Shown here: positions 55,475 through 63,172 of the stretch, in pieces
Numbering within the stretch: position 1 is the stretch's first letter
Layout of the letters: the number at the start of each line of letters is the position of its first letter
Origin: Bacteroides nordii WAL 11050 = JCM 12987
GTDB lineage: Bacteria; Bacteroidota; Bacteroidia; Bacteroidales; Bacteroidaceae
Length of the DNA stretch: 64,000 nt
Direction: 5' to 3'
Assembly (NCBI GenBank): GCA_000613465.1
Contig: BAJA01000033.1
Span: 1 to 64,000 of the forward strand
Program-made: the position numbers and the translations under genes
The notes under the pieces: generated by a model
What the model was told of the DNA's origin: nothing
Databases searched by the model: none
The model's input: only the letters and a program-made list of their open reading frames with translations

Positions 55475-56654
55475 ACTTATGACTGATTATAGCCCGTTTC
55501 AGGTGGGGGAGCATCATTAACGCTAATAACGGGAAGATGCAAAGAAAAACGGCCGAAGGCCATAGATGGACGAATCCACCACCGGAATAGAGCATAGTTT
55601 GTACAATTTCTGTAAAATGACGTATTGGAAAGAGGTATGAAGCATCTCTTACCAAAGGATACATATTGGCCACCGGGAAAGTAACCCCGGACAATGTTGC
55701 TCCCAGTGAACCTACCATAGATACAATGCTGATGATGAGTGCCACTGCCGGAAACAGGGAGAAGATGAACAGTGCCAGTGCTTGAGTTGCTATCACAAAA
55801 AGTACGGTCATTGTATTCATCAGCAGCCAACTACCATGAAAGGGAATATGCAGTATACCAAACATAACATAATTGCCGAGTATACCAATAAGACTGAAAA
55901 TGATGGTGTAGGGCAAGAGTTTACCCATGATGGCGCTCACCATGTTTCCTTTTGCTACGGCAAGCCAGTTGTCTCCGGTGCGAAACTTGATTTCACTACC
56001 TACACTGTACACTGTGACGAGCAATATGAGTACCTGAAACAATACAAAAAAGAAGGGTTGGCTCAGGTAAACCGAGTAGTCCAGAGACGGATTGTATATA
56101 GGATGATCATTTGCCTGCACAGGCAGGAGGAATGTTTCTATTTGTTGTTCGTTTACTCCTAATGCTACGGCCTGCATTGCTATAGGAGATAATGCTACCG
56201 GTGCAAGCGATGTTTCGAATGCAGCCATTAGCTCGCCACCTACTGAGAGCAATGCATAATGATAATAATAGGAGAGAGTGGCCTCATTACCTGTTGTAGC
56301 ATCCTGCTCAAAATTGTGAGGGATGGAGAGATAACCATATATCTCTTTACGCTGTACCGCTTCACGGGCGGCAGCTTCATTGGTAAAGTGGCAGGTCACC
56401 TTGAAAGTGGGTACTGCAGATATATTTCTTGCTATTGTCCGTGAAGTTGCCGTGTTGTCCTGATCGACTATGCCGATAGGTATATTCTCCATTTGTCCGT
56501 TGCCGAAGATAGTAGCCATAAAGAAGAGGGTGAACAATGGCAAGATGATACAGACGCCAAAATAAAGGCGTCGCGAGGTCATCCGTATCCATTCACGACG
56601 TAGGACGGAGATTAGTTGATAGTTGGAAGTTGTATGTTGAGAGTTATTGGTCAT
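55458..56654 (-). CDS. ABC-2-type permease (efflux operon, proximal)
   Basis: 398 residues, similar in layout to the distal permease: N-terminal helix (LYFGVCIILPLFTLFFMATI), periplasmic part (IPIGIVDQDNTATSRTIARN, EIYGYLSIPHNFE), and C-terminal helices with GVTFPVANMYPLVRDASYLFP. The first ~15 residues (NNSQHTTSNYQLISVL) are encoded by a low-complexity AACTNNCAACT-like stretch of a kind common between Bacteroides genes, so the native start may be further inside. A palindromic repeat separates it from the HlyD gene upstream. Confidence 0.82.
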   Translation of the reverse strand: MTNNSQHTTSNYQLISVLRREWIRMTSRRLYFGVCIILPLFTLFFMATIFGNGQMENIPIGIVDQDNTATSRTIARNISAVPTFKVTCHFTNEAAAREAVQRKEIYGYLSIPHNFEQDATTGNEATLSYYYHYALLSVGGELMAAFETSLAPVALSPIAMQAVALGVNEQQIETFLLPVQANDHPIYNPSLDYSVYLSQPFFFVLFQVLILLVTVYSVGSEIKFRTGDNWLAVAKGNMVSAIMGKLLPYTIIFSLIGILGNYVMFGILHIPFHGSWLLMNTMTVLFVIATQALALFIFSLFPAVALIISIVSMVGSLGATLSGVTFPVANMYPLVRDASYLFPIRHFTEIVQTMLYSGGGFVHLWPSAVFLCIFPLLALMMLPHLKRAIISHKYENIQ

Positions 56655-56694
56655 AAGTAGTACTTCAAATTTAGTTCATACTATGTGACAGCGT

Positions 56695-56803
56695 TTTATT
56701 GAAACGCAAATGATCGCAGATTTTCGCAGATTAAATGGCTGCGTTATACTTGAGCGATGATATGCTTTACGTGAATCTGCGAGTTTCTGCGTTTCATAAT
56801 AAC
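56695..56803. repeat. Dispersed palindromic element, copy B (~109 bp)
   Basis: Starts TTTATTGAAACGCAAATGAT and continues CGCAGATTTTCGCAGATTAA, nearly identical to copy A at 41028-41146. The right end (TTCTGCGTTTCATAATAA) is a shorter version of the inverted terminus. It lies inside the efflux operon between the HlyD and permease genes. Confidence 0.75.
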
Positions 56804-56853
56804 ATCATATAATTTAGAACGATTACTTAATTAATAATATACCGATGCAATTA

Positions 56854-56886
56854 CACTGTCCATTGTCAATTGTCCACTGTCAATTG
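56854..56886. repeat. TTGACAATGGACAGT-type simple repeat overlapping a stop codon
   Basis: On the minus strand: CAATTGACAGTGGACAATTG followed by ACAATGGACAGT. The TGA stop of the HlyD gene (56866-56868) and its last codons (QLTVDN) lie within this repeat, which is related to that at 46902-46934. Confidence 0.65.
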
Positions 56887-57921
56887 AACAAGCACCGACA
56901 TTCCCGGCCTTAATCCATCTACGGATTGTGTGGGCCTTGCATGTATCTCAAAAGTTTGTAAATCGTAACTACCCGTTTGTTTCGTCGATTTCCATGTAGC
57001 GAAGCTACCCAACGGACTGATATAATATATCTCAAACTCTACATCTTTCTTAGCTATTGCCGGAACATCTGCTACAAATTTACCTCCCATACGGAAGTTG
57101 GGCATTAAATCTTCACGTACATTTAGTACCACATGTACATCACTCATCACTACCAGATTCATGATAGGTGTTCCCGGTGCTACGAGTTCTCCACGTTTTG
57201 GGAAGATAGTGGCTATCTGTCCGTCTTCAGGAGCTGTAAGGCGTGCATCTACGAGTAGAGAAGTTACTTCATCCACTGTGCTGCGTGCTGCATCTACCAG
57301 ACTTCTTGCCGAAGCTTTATCTTCACTCTGTGCACCATCTACCGCCATTTGATATTGTTCATAGGCAGCACGTTCTGCAGCAACTGCTGCCTTGTACATC
57401 GCTTCTACTTCATCTTTACGTTGTGAGGTTATCACGCTGTCTTTATATAAAGTAAGTATCCGGTCATAGGTAGTCTTTGCCAGTGACAGGTCGCTCTTCG
57501 TTTTATTCCAAAGTTGCTGTGCAGTGGCTACAATCTGCCGGCGTGTACCTGCATCAATCTTTTTGTTTTGCTGTACAGCTACTTGCTCCAACGCACCTAA
57601 TTGGCGATATTTGGCTTCTATGGTCGGACTGTTGATTACTACAAGTGTATCACCTTGTTTTACCCAGTCTCCCTCACGTACTAAGAAAGTGTCAATACGT
57701 CCGGGCAGTTTTCCACTGATACGTATTTCTGTAGCTTCTGCCTGACCTTGCAGTACGAGTGGCTGTTTTCTCATTAATATCATACCAATAGCTGTAAATA
57801 AGAGAACAACTATCAGAACAACAATAAAGGCAATGCTCAGACTTTTTCTGTTAGAAGTATTCTCTTGTATTTCCTTTGAAGAGGGCGTTACCTCTTTTTT
57901 TATGTTATCTTCTGTATTCAT
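56866..57921 (-). CDS. HlyD-family membrane fusion protein
   Basis: 351 residues: one membrane helix (SIAFIVVLIVVLLFTAIGMIL, residues ~29-49), a lipoyl half-motif (EIRISGKLPGRIDTFLVREG), long coiled coil, and the second lipoyl half (RLTAPEDGQIATIFPKRGEL). It bridges inner-membrane permeases to TolC across the periplasm. The C-terminus QLTVDN and the stop are encoded by a TTGACA-type repeat, so the original end may have been altered. 48 bp after the TolC gene, and 211 bp (with the palindromic element) before the permease. Confidence 0.88.
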   Translation of the reverse strand: MNTEDNIKKEVTPSSKEIQENTSNRKSLSIAFIVVLIVVLLFTAIGMILMRKQPLVLQGQAEATEIRISGKLPGRIDTFLVREGDWVKQGDTLVVINSPTIEAKYRQLGALEQVAVQQNKKIDAGTRRQIVATAQQLWNKTKSDLSLAKTTYDRILTLYKDSVITSQRKDEVEAMYKAAVAAERAAYEQYQMAVDGAQSEDKASARSLVDAARSTVDEVTSLLVDARLTAPEDGQIATIFPKRGELVAPGTPIMNLVVMSDVHVVLNVREDLMPNFRMGGKFVADVPAIAKKDVEFEIYYISPLGSFATWKSTKQTGSYDLQTFEIHARPTQSVDGLRPGMSVLVQLTVDN

Positions 57922-57969
57922 AATTATAGGATTGATTATCGTTTCTGTTAATTGAGATTCTTTCGTTTT

Positions 57970-59427
57970 TTATTCCTCTTTAAGCAAGTTACCAGGCGAA
58001 GTGGAGGCATATTGTTTGAATTGTTCCGGTGTACCACATAGGGCCAGTAGATTCATTAGTGCCACATCATATTCATAATAGGCAGCCAGTCGGGCTACTT
58101 TTACTTTAGCCAGCATTGTTTCTGCATCAATCACCTCGGTTGAAGTGGCCATTCCTTCCGTAAAGGCTTTTTTCCGCATTCGTACCAACTCTTCACTCAA
58201 CTCAATGGTGGTGTTCAAAGCACGCACGTTATCCTGTGCCTTCTGCATCTGACTGTATAGCTTATCTACTCCTACGGCGAGATCGTCTTTCGCTTTTGCC
58301 TGTCCCAGTGCTAATGTCTGTCTGGTGAGTTTAGATTGGCGTATCCGTTTCTCACGTTCCAATCCGTCAAAGAGGTTCCATGTAAAGCCTACCCCGATCA
58401 TTGTACGAGGTAACAGGTTGCTCTGGATACCGTGTGAGTATAATGTCTGTTTGCCAAAGAGGGCAATGTTGGGCATATATCCGCTTTGATCAATCTTTAC
58501 TTGTTGCTTGGCCATGTGTTCCTGCAAGTTTAACTGATTGACAAGATAGTTACTGGTATTTACCGAAAGAATAAACTCCATCTTGGGTGGAAGCGAATCA
58601 TTTATAAACAGAGGTGAAGAAGGAGTGATCTCTCCGTTTTCTCCCTCTATATTGAGCAATGTTTTCAGTGCATTCTGTACAACAGCTTCTTCTTTACGCG
58701 CTGCTTCCAGTTCGCGTTTCGCTTCGTCCATATTGACTTGTGCAAAGAGACGCGCTGCTTTGTCTATCATTCCGGTAGCTTCCAGTTTGAGGGCATTTTC
58801 ATAATGCTTTTCCAATCCACGATAGGTTTCTTCGCGCACTGCCACTACTTGTTGTGCCAGTCTTAATCCATAATAACTTTCGGCTAATAGTGTACGTTGT
58901 GTGGCATCCACTTGCGCCCGGCTTTCGCGGGCAAGATCTACCATGGTATTTCCTATCTTACTGGCATGGAATCGTTTACCGCCAGAGAAGAGTATCCATT
59001 CGGCAGTAACATCTACTGTTGTGAGGTTGCGTGGTGCCAAAGGGAATATCAGCGTATTAGCTCCTATCTGATCGAGTATGCCACTTATAATTTTGTCATC
59101 CGGAATAATACTATGTACAAAGTCTTTTGCCGGATCGGTAAATTGCGACAGAGGCTGTTTTACCTCTATTTTCTCTGACATATGTACAAATGCTCCGGTT
59201 GATTGCACACTTGGATACCAGAATGCATTCAACTTTCCTTTTTCACTTTTGGCTATTTCCACTCCTTTATCTGCTATTTTTAAACTCTGGTTACCATTGT
59301 GCAGTAACTCAAGAGCTTCCTCAAAACTAAGGTGTTGCTTTCCAGAGCTATCTTCTTGTGCTATAACGGTAGGTATAAATAATCCTACCGATAGCATAAT
59401 GAGAATCATTCGATGGTTTAGGTTCAT
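57970..59427 (-). CDS. TolC-family outer-membrane efflux protein
   Basis: 485 residues, signal peptide to VIAQE. Two TolC repeats form the helical tunnel (LSFEEALELLHNGNQSLKIA; KRIRQSKLTRQTLALGQAKA), with WNLFDGLEREKR in the second beta/helix transition and a C-terminal EGMATSTEVIDAETMLAKV. First gene of a four-gene efflux operon (TolC, HlyD, two permeases), transcribed on the minus strand from a promoter in 59428-59716. Intact. Confidence 0.9.
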   Translation of the reverse strand: MNLNHRMILIMLSVGLFIPTVIAQEDSSGKQHLSFEEALELLHNGNQSLKIADKGVEIAKSEKGKLNAFWYPSVQSTGAFVHMSEKIEVKQPLSQFTDPAKDFVHSIIPDDKIISGILDQIGANTLIFPLAPRNLTTVDVTAEWILFSGGKRFHASKIGNTMVDLARESRAQVDATQRTLLAESYYGLRLAQQVVAVREETYRGLEKHYENALKLEATGMIDKAARLFAQVNMDEAKRELEAARKEEAVVQNALKTLLNIEGENGEITPSSPLFINDSLPPKMEFILSVNTSNYLVNQLNLQEHMAKQQVKIDQSGYMPNIALFGKQTLYSHGIQSNLLPRTMIGVGFTWNLFDGLEREKRIRQSKLTRQTLALGQAKAKDDLAVGVDKLYSQMQKAQDNVRALNTTIELSEELVRMRKKAFTEGMATSTEVIDAETMLAKVKVARLAAYYEYDVALMNLLALCGTPEQFKQYASTSPGNLLKEE

Positions 59428-59716
59428 ATTCGTTATTCGTTTATTTCGTGAGAAGTTAACAGATGAAAAAGAAGATTGTTCGCAGACTGTTTTTTAAAAC
59501 AGAAAAATAAAACCACGAATTATGCAGTTGAGTAAAACTTTAAACTGCGTAATTAAAAGGTTATGTGTAAGAAAGAACGTGTTTCGTTTTTATTGATAAA
59601 CTCTGTGTTACTCTGTGGTGGGTTTTACTCATTTCCGATCAGATATGAATAAAACTAACTCTTAATTGGTTTCAACTACTGATTCGCATTATTTCTTATT
59701 TTTTTCTGCTTACACA
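59428..59716. other. Intergenic region with dyad and repeat-like sequence
   Basis: A dyad AATTATGCAGTT/AACTGCGTAATT lies at 59518-59554 (one mismatch), and CTCTGTGTTACTCTGTGG at about 59601-59618 resembles simple repeats common between bacterial genes. It must contain the TolC operon promoter on the minus strand, but no box is clear. Confidence 0.4.
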
Positions 59717-59747
59717 TTGCTTTTTTACAAAACAATGTTTACCTTTG
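59717..59747 (+). promoter_or_regulatory. Promoter of tRNA-Gly
   Basis: TTG at 59717-59719 (-33) and TACCTTTG at 59740-59747 (-7, fits TAnnTTTG) are separated by 20 bp, the standard Bacteroides spacing. The tRNA begins 30 bp later. Confidence 0.75.
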
Positions 59748-59776
59748 CCAACGTTTTCAAAGAATAGAAAAGTAAT

Positions 59777-59852
59777 GCGGCAGTAGCTCAGTTGGTAGAG
59801 CATTAGCTTCCCAAGCTAAGGGTCACGAGTTCGAGTCTCGCTTGCCGCTCCA
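59777..59852 (+). tRNA. tRNA-Gly (anticodon CCC)
   Basis: A 76-nt cloverleaf with encoded CCA. The acceptor stem GCGGCAG pairs with TTGCCGC (one G-T), the D arm contains AGCTCAGTTGGTAGAGC, the anticodon stem TTAGC/GCTAA encloses TTCCCAA (anticodon CCC), and the T arm contains GTTCGAGTC. The U discriminator is usual for tRNA-Gly. Confidence 0.95.
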
Positions 59853-59858
59853 AATGAA

Positions 59859-59891
59859 AAGAGCCATAAATCAACCTGATTTATGGCTCTT
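59859..59891 (+). terminator. Terminator of tRNA-Gly
   Basis: A perfect 15-bp stem AAGAGCCATAAATCA/TGATTTATGGCTCTT with a 3-nt loop, 7 bp after the tRNA. An ATG inside it (59883) is in frame with the next gene but is unlikely to be its start. Confidence 0.8.
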
Positions 59892-59909
59892 ACTATATCT
59901 GTAATAATC

Positions 59910-60641
59910 ATGAATAAAGAACTGAAAGAACATCTTATGTTATTGGCGGAACGATATGAGACTCCGGCTTTTATCACAGAAGATCCGATACAAATACCTC
60001 ATCGTTATACTTCTCAGGTAGATATTGAAATTTCAGGTCTCGTAACTTCCTGGATAGCTACTGGAAACCGTAAAGCCATTATCAAAAGTGCAGACCGGGT
60101 GGATTGTGAACTATTCAGTTGTGCTCCTCATTCTTATATCATGAGTGAAGAGTGGAAAATGTATGCAGGGCAAAAGAGAAGTTTTTACCGATATTATTCT
60201 TATGATGATTTTTATCTGTTGTGTAGTACCTTACATGCGGTGTATTCTCAAACCCAGACATTGGAAGATTATCTTTATGAGTCCTTTGAAGGATTCTCAC
60301 CATTACAAAGATTACAATCAGTTTTGGGGCATATCAACGGTATGCCCACAATACGTAGTACTTCCGAAGCCAAGAAAATGTGTATGTTTCTGCGCTGGAT
60401 GATTCGTCGGGATTCCTGTGTTGATTTTGGTATCTGGCAGAAGTTTCATCCCCGTGAATTGATTATTCCACTTGATACTCACGTTCATCGTATTTCTACC
60501 GATTTGGGCTTGACAAAAAGCCGTAAATGTATCAAAACAGCAAGTGATATTACGAAAGCATTGGCACGTATCTGGCCCGATGATCCGGTAAAAGGAGATT
60601 TTGCTTTGTTCGGTTTTGGAGTGAATGAGCCTGTAAAGTGA
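59910..60641 (+). CDS. TIGR02757 (DUF2400) family protein
   Basis: About 243 residues. Sequence features PAFITEDPIQIPHRYTSQVD, EISGLVTSWIATGNR, FEGFSPLQRLQSVLGHI, MCMFLRWMIRRDS, PLDTHVHRISTDLGL and FALFGFGVN match the TIGR02757 family, a widespread single-copy Bacteroidota protein with a helix-hairpin-helix-like fold but no assigned reaction. I use the ATG at 59910, because the upstream ATG at 59883 lies in the tRNA terminator. Intact. Confidence 0.85.
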   Translation: MNKELKEHLMLLAERYETPAFITEDPIQIPHRYTSQVDIEISGLVTSWIATGNRKAIIKSADRVDCELFSCAPHSYIMSEEWKMYAGQKRSFYRYYSYDDFYLLCSTLHAVYSQTQTLEDYLYESFEGFSPLQRLQSVLGHINGMPTIRSTSEAKKMCMFLRWMIRRDSCVDFGIWQKFHPRELIIPLDTHVHRISTDLGLTKSRKCIKTASDITKALARIWPDDPVKGDFALFGFGVNEPVK

Positions 60642-60714
60642 CAGAAGCCTCGTTATAGCGGCTTTCATTGACAAAAATAATGCAGAAGAATAGGCAGAGT
60701 TCAGTCTAATTTCG

Positions 60715-60722
60715 TATTTTTG
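60715..60722 (+). promoter_or_regulatory. Promoter -7 box of proS
   Basis: TATTTTTG matches TAnnTTTG and lies 45 bp before the proS ATG. The -33 element is not clear. Confidence 0.55.
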
Positions 60723-60767
60723 CATCCTGTTTTTAATGAATTAAGAAAACTTTAAATAAAAAATATA

Positions 60768-62249
60768 ATGGCAAAAGAACTGAAAGACCTTACCAAACGT
60801 AGCGAGAATTACTCGCAATGGTACAATGATTTGGTGGTAAAAGCCGATCTGGCAGAGCAGTCGGCTGTGCGTGGATGTATGGTGATAAAGCCTTACGGAT
60901 ACGCTATTTGGGAGAAAATGCAACGTCAGTTGGATGATATGTTTAAAGAAACAGGTCATGTGAATGCTTATTTTCCGTTGTTAATCCCAAAATCTTTCCT
61001 TAGCCGCGAAGCCGAACATGTAGAAGGCTTTGCTAAAGAGTGTGCGGTAGTGACTCATTATCGTCTTAAAAATGCAGAAGATGGTTCAGGGGTCGTGGTA
61101 GATCCGGCTGCAAAACTTGAAGAGGAGCTGATTATTCGTCCTACTTCAGAAACAATTATTTGGAATACATATAAAAACTGGATACAATCTTATCGTGACC
61201 TGCCTATTTTGTGTAATCAATGGGCAAATGTATTCCGTTGGGAAATGCGTACACGTCTTTTCCTGCGTACAGCCGAGTTCTTGTGGCAGGAAGGTCATAC
61301 AGCACATGCTACCCGTGAAGAAGCGGAAGAAGAAGCAGTCAGAATGTTGAATGTATACTCTGATTTTGCAGAGAAGTATATGGCTGTTCCGGTAGTAAAA
61401 GGAGTGAAGTCGGCCAACGAGCGTTTTGCCGGTGCACTCGATACGTATACTATCGAAGCAATGATGCAAGATGGAAAAGCTTTGCAGAGTGGTACTTCTC
61501 ACTTCTTGGGACAGAACTTCGCCAAAGCATTTGACGTGCAGTTTGTGAATAAAGAGAATAAGATGGAATATGTGTGGGCTACTTCATGGGGCGTTTCTAC
61601 TCGTCTGATGGGAGCACTTATCATGACTCACTCTGATGATAACGGGTTGGTATTGCCTCCGCATTTGGCTCCTATACAGGTCGTTATAGTACCTATCTAT
61701 AAAAACGACGAACAGTTGAAGCAGATTGATGCTAAAGTGGCGGGTATTGTTGCCAATTTGAAGTCACTGGGTATTTCTGTGAAGTATGATAATGCCGATA
61801 ATAAGCGTCCTGGCTTTAAGTTTGCAGATTATGAACTGAAGGGTGTGCCTGTGCGTCTTGTTATGGGGGGCCGTGATTTGGAGAACAATACAATGGAAAT
61901 AATGCGTCGTGATACTTTGGAAAAAGAAACAATTTCTTGTGAAGGTATCGAAGCATATGTTAAGAATCTCCTTGAAGAAATTCAGGCAAATATTTATCAG
62001 AAAGCGTTGAAACATCGTGAGTCTATGACAAGAACCGTAGATACTTATGATGAATTTAAAACAGAAATAGAAAAGGGTGGTTTTATTCTTGCTCATTGGG
62101 ATGGAACTACTGAAACCGAAGAGAAAATTAAAGAAGAGACGAAAGCGACTATTCGCTGTATTCCATTCGATGGCGATAAAACTCCGGGAAAGTGTATGGT
62201 TACAGGTAAGCCTTCTGCATGCCGTGTAATTTTTGCACGCTCTTATTAA
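60768..62249 (+). CDS. proS: Prolyl-tRNA synthetase (short, archaeal/eukaryotic-like type)
   Basis: 493 residues, class II synthetase that charges tRNA-Pro. Motif 2 region RPTSETIIWNTYKNW and FRWEMRTRLFLRTAEFLWQE, and motif 3 region TSWGVSTRLMGALIMTHSDD, are present. The anticodon-binding domain begins near PIQVVIVPIYKN. It lacks the editing insertion of the long bacterial type, as is normal for Bacteroidota, and ends in the family's C-terminal Tyr (FARSY). Intact, with its own promoter and terminator. Confidence 0.97.
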   Translation: MAKELKDLTKRSENYSQWYNDLVVKADLAEQSAVRGCMVIKPYGYAIWEKMQRQLDDMFKETGHVNAYFPLLIPKSFLSREAEHVEGFAKECAVVTHYRLKNAEDGSGVVVDPAAKLEEELIIRPTSETIIWNTYKNWIQSYRDLPILCNQWANVFRWEMRTRLFLRTAEFLWQEGHTAHATREEAEEEAVRMLNVYSDFAEKYMAVPVVKGVKSANERFAGALDTYTIEAMMQDGKALQSGTSHFLGQNFAKAFDVQFVNKENKMEYVWATSWGVSTRLMGALIMTHSDDNGLVLPPHLAPIQVVIVPIYKNDEQLKQIDAKVAGIVANLKSLGISVKYDNADNKRPGFKFADYELKGVPVRLVMGGRDLENNTMEIMRRDTLEKETISCEGIEAYVKNLLEEIQANIYQKALKHRESMTRTVDTYDEFKTEIEKGGFILAHWDGTTETEEKIKEETKATIRCIPFDGDKTPGKCMVTGKPSACRVIFARSY

Positions 62250-62272
62250 GAAGATACTTTATTTTGACGCGA

Positions 62273-62312
62273 GTGCCGGTTGCAGATCATTGCCAACCGG
62301 CATTTCTTTTTT
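62273..62312 (+). terminator. Terminator of proS
   Basis: A perfect 9-bp GC-rich stem TGCCGGTTG/CAACCGGCA with an 11-nt loop and TTTCTTTTTT tail, 24 bp after the stop. Confidence 0.9.
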
Positions 62313-62493
62313 AGTGATAAGCAGGAGTATTTCAGATTTAACTCATACTATGAATCGGTATTTCAATACTATCACTCAATTGGGATACAGTACCTGTATT
62401 ATGAACTTAAAAATAAAAAAAACCTCGTGATTTCAGCTTTATTTCAGAAACTTCCTCTTTCTTTGTACATATATCTAATAAAAAAGTAATCTT

Positions 62494-63170
62494 ATGAAGA
62501 TATTGATAGTTGAAGATGAACCTTCATTGCGTGAACTCATCCAACGTTCATTGGAAAAAGAGCGTTATGTGGTAGAGGTGGCTGCCGATTTTAATTCGGC
62601 TTTGTGCAAAATAGAAGATTATGATTATGATTGCGTTTTACTGGATATCATGCTTCCGGATGGTAACGGACTTAATCTGCTTGAAAGGCTGAAAGCAATG
62701 CACAAACGTGAGAATGTAATTATTATCTCTGCGAAAGATTCTTTGGAAGATAAAGTATTGGGATTGGAATTGGGAGCGGACGATTATTTACCTAAACCCT
62801 TTCATCTGGCAGAATTGAATGCTCGTATTAAAAGCGTTATTCGCGTCAACATCATGATGGAGAGGTGGATATTCGTTTGGGTAATATTCGTATTCTTCCG
62901 GACAGGTACCAAGTGCTTATTGATGAAAAAGAAGTTGAGCTGAACCGGAAGGAATATGATATTCTATTGTATTTTATCAATCGTCCCGGCAGACTGGTCA
63001 ATAAGAATACACTTGCCGAATCTGTTTGGGGAGATCATATCGACCAGGTAGATAATTTTGACTTTATCTATGCACAAATAAAGAATCTTCGTAAGAAACT
63101 GAAAGATGCCGGAGCCACTGCTGAAATAAAAGCGGTCTATGGATTTGGCTATAAAATGACTGTTGAATAA
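62494..63170 (+). CDS. OmpR-family response regulator, frameshifted
   Basis: About 226 residues. The receiver has the acidic pair EDE at 7-9, phospho-Asp51 in VLLDIMLPDGNG, and the PKPF Lys. The winged-helix domain shows VELNRKEYDILLYFINRPGR, SVWGDHIDQVDNFDFIYAQI and the recognition/tail AVYGFGYKM. One base is missing at about 62844: CGCCGTCAACATCAT would give IRRQHHDGEVDIRLG, the usual linker. It binds DNA when phosphorylated by the histidine kinase whose gene begins 3 bp after it. The regulon cannot be read from the sequence. Confidence 0.85.
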
Positions 63171-63172
63171 TT

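Noticed and set aside
59883..59909. Upstream ATG for the TIGR02757 gene
   Set aside because: It lies in the tRNA terminator stem; ATG at 59910 fits the family start.
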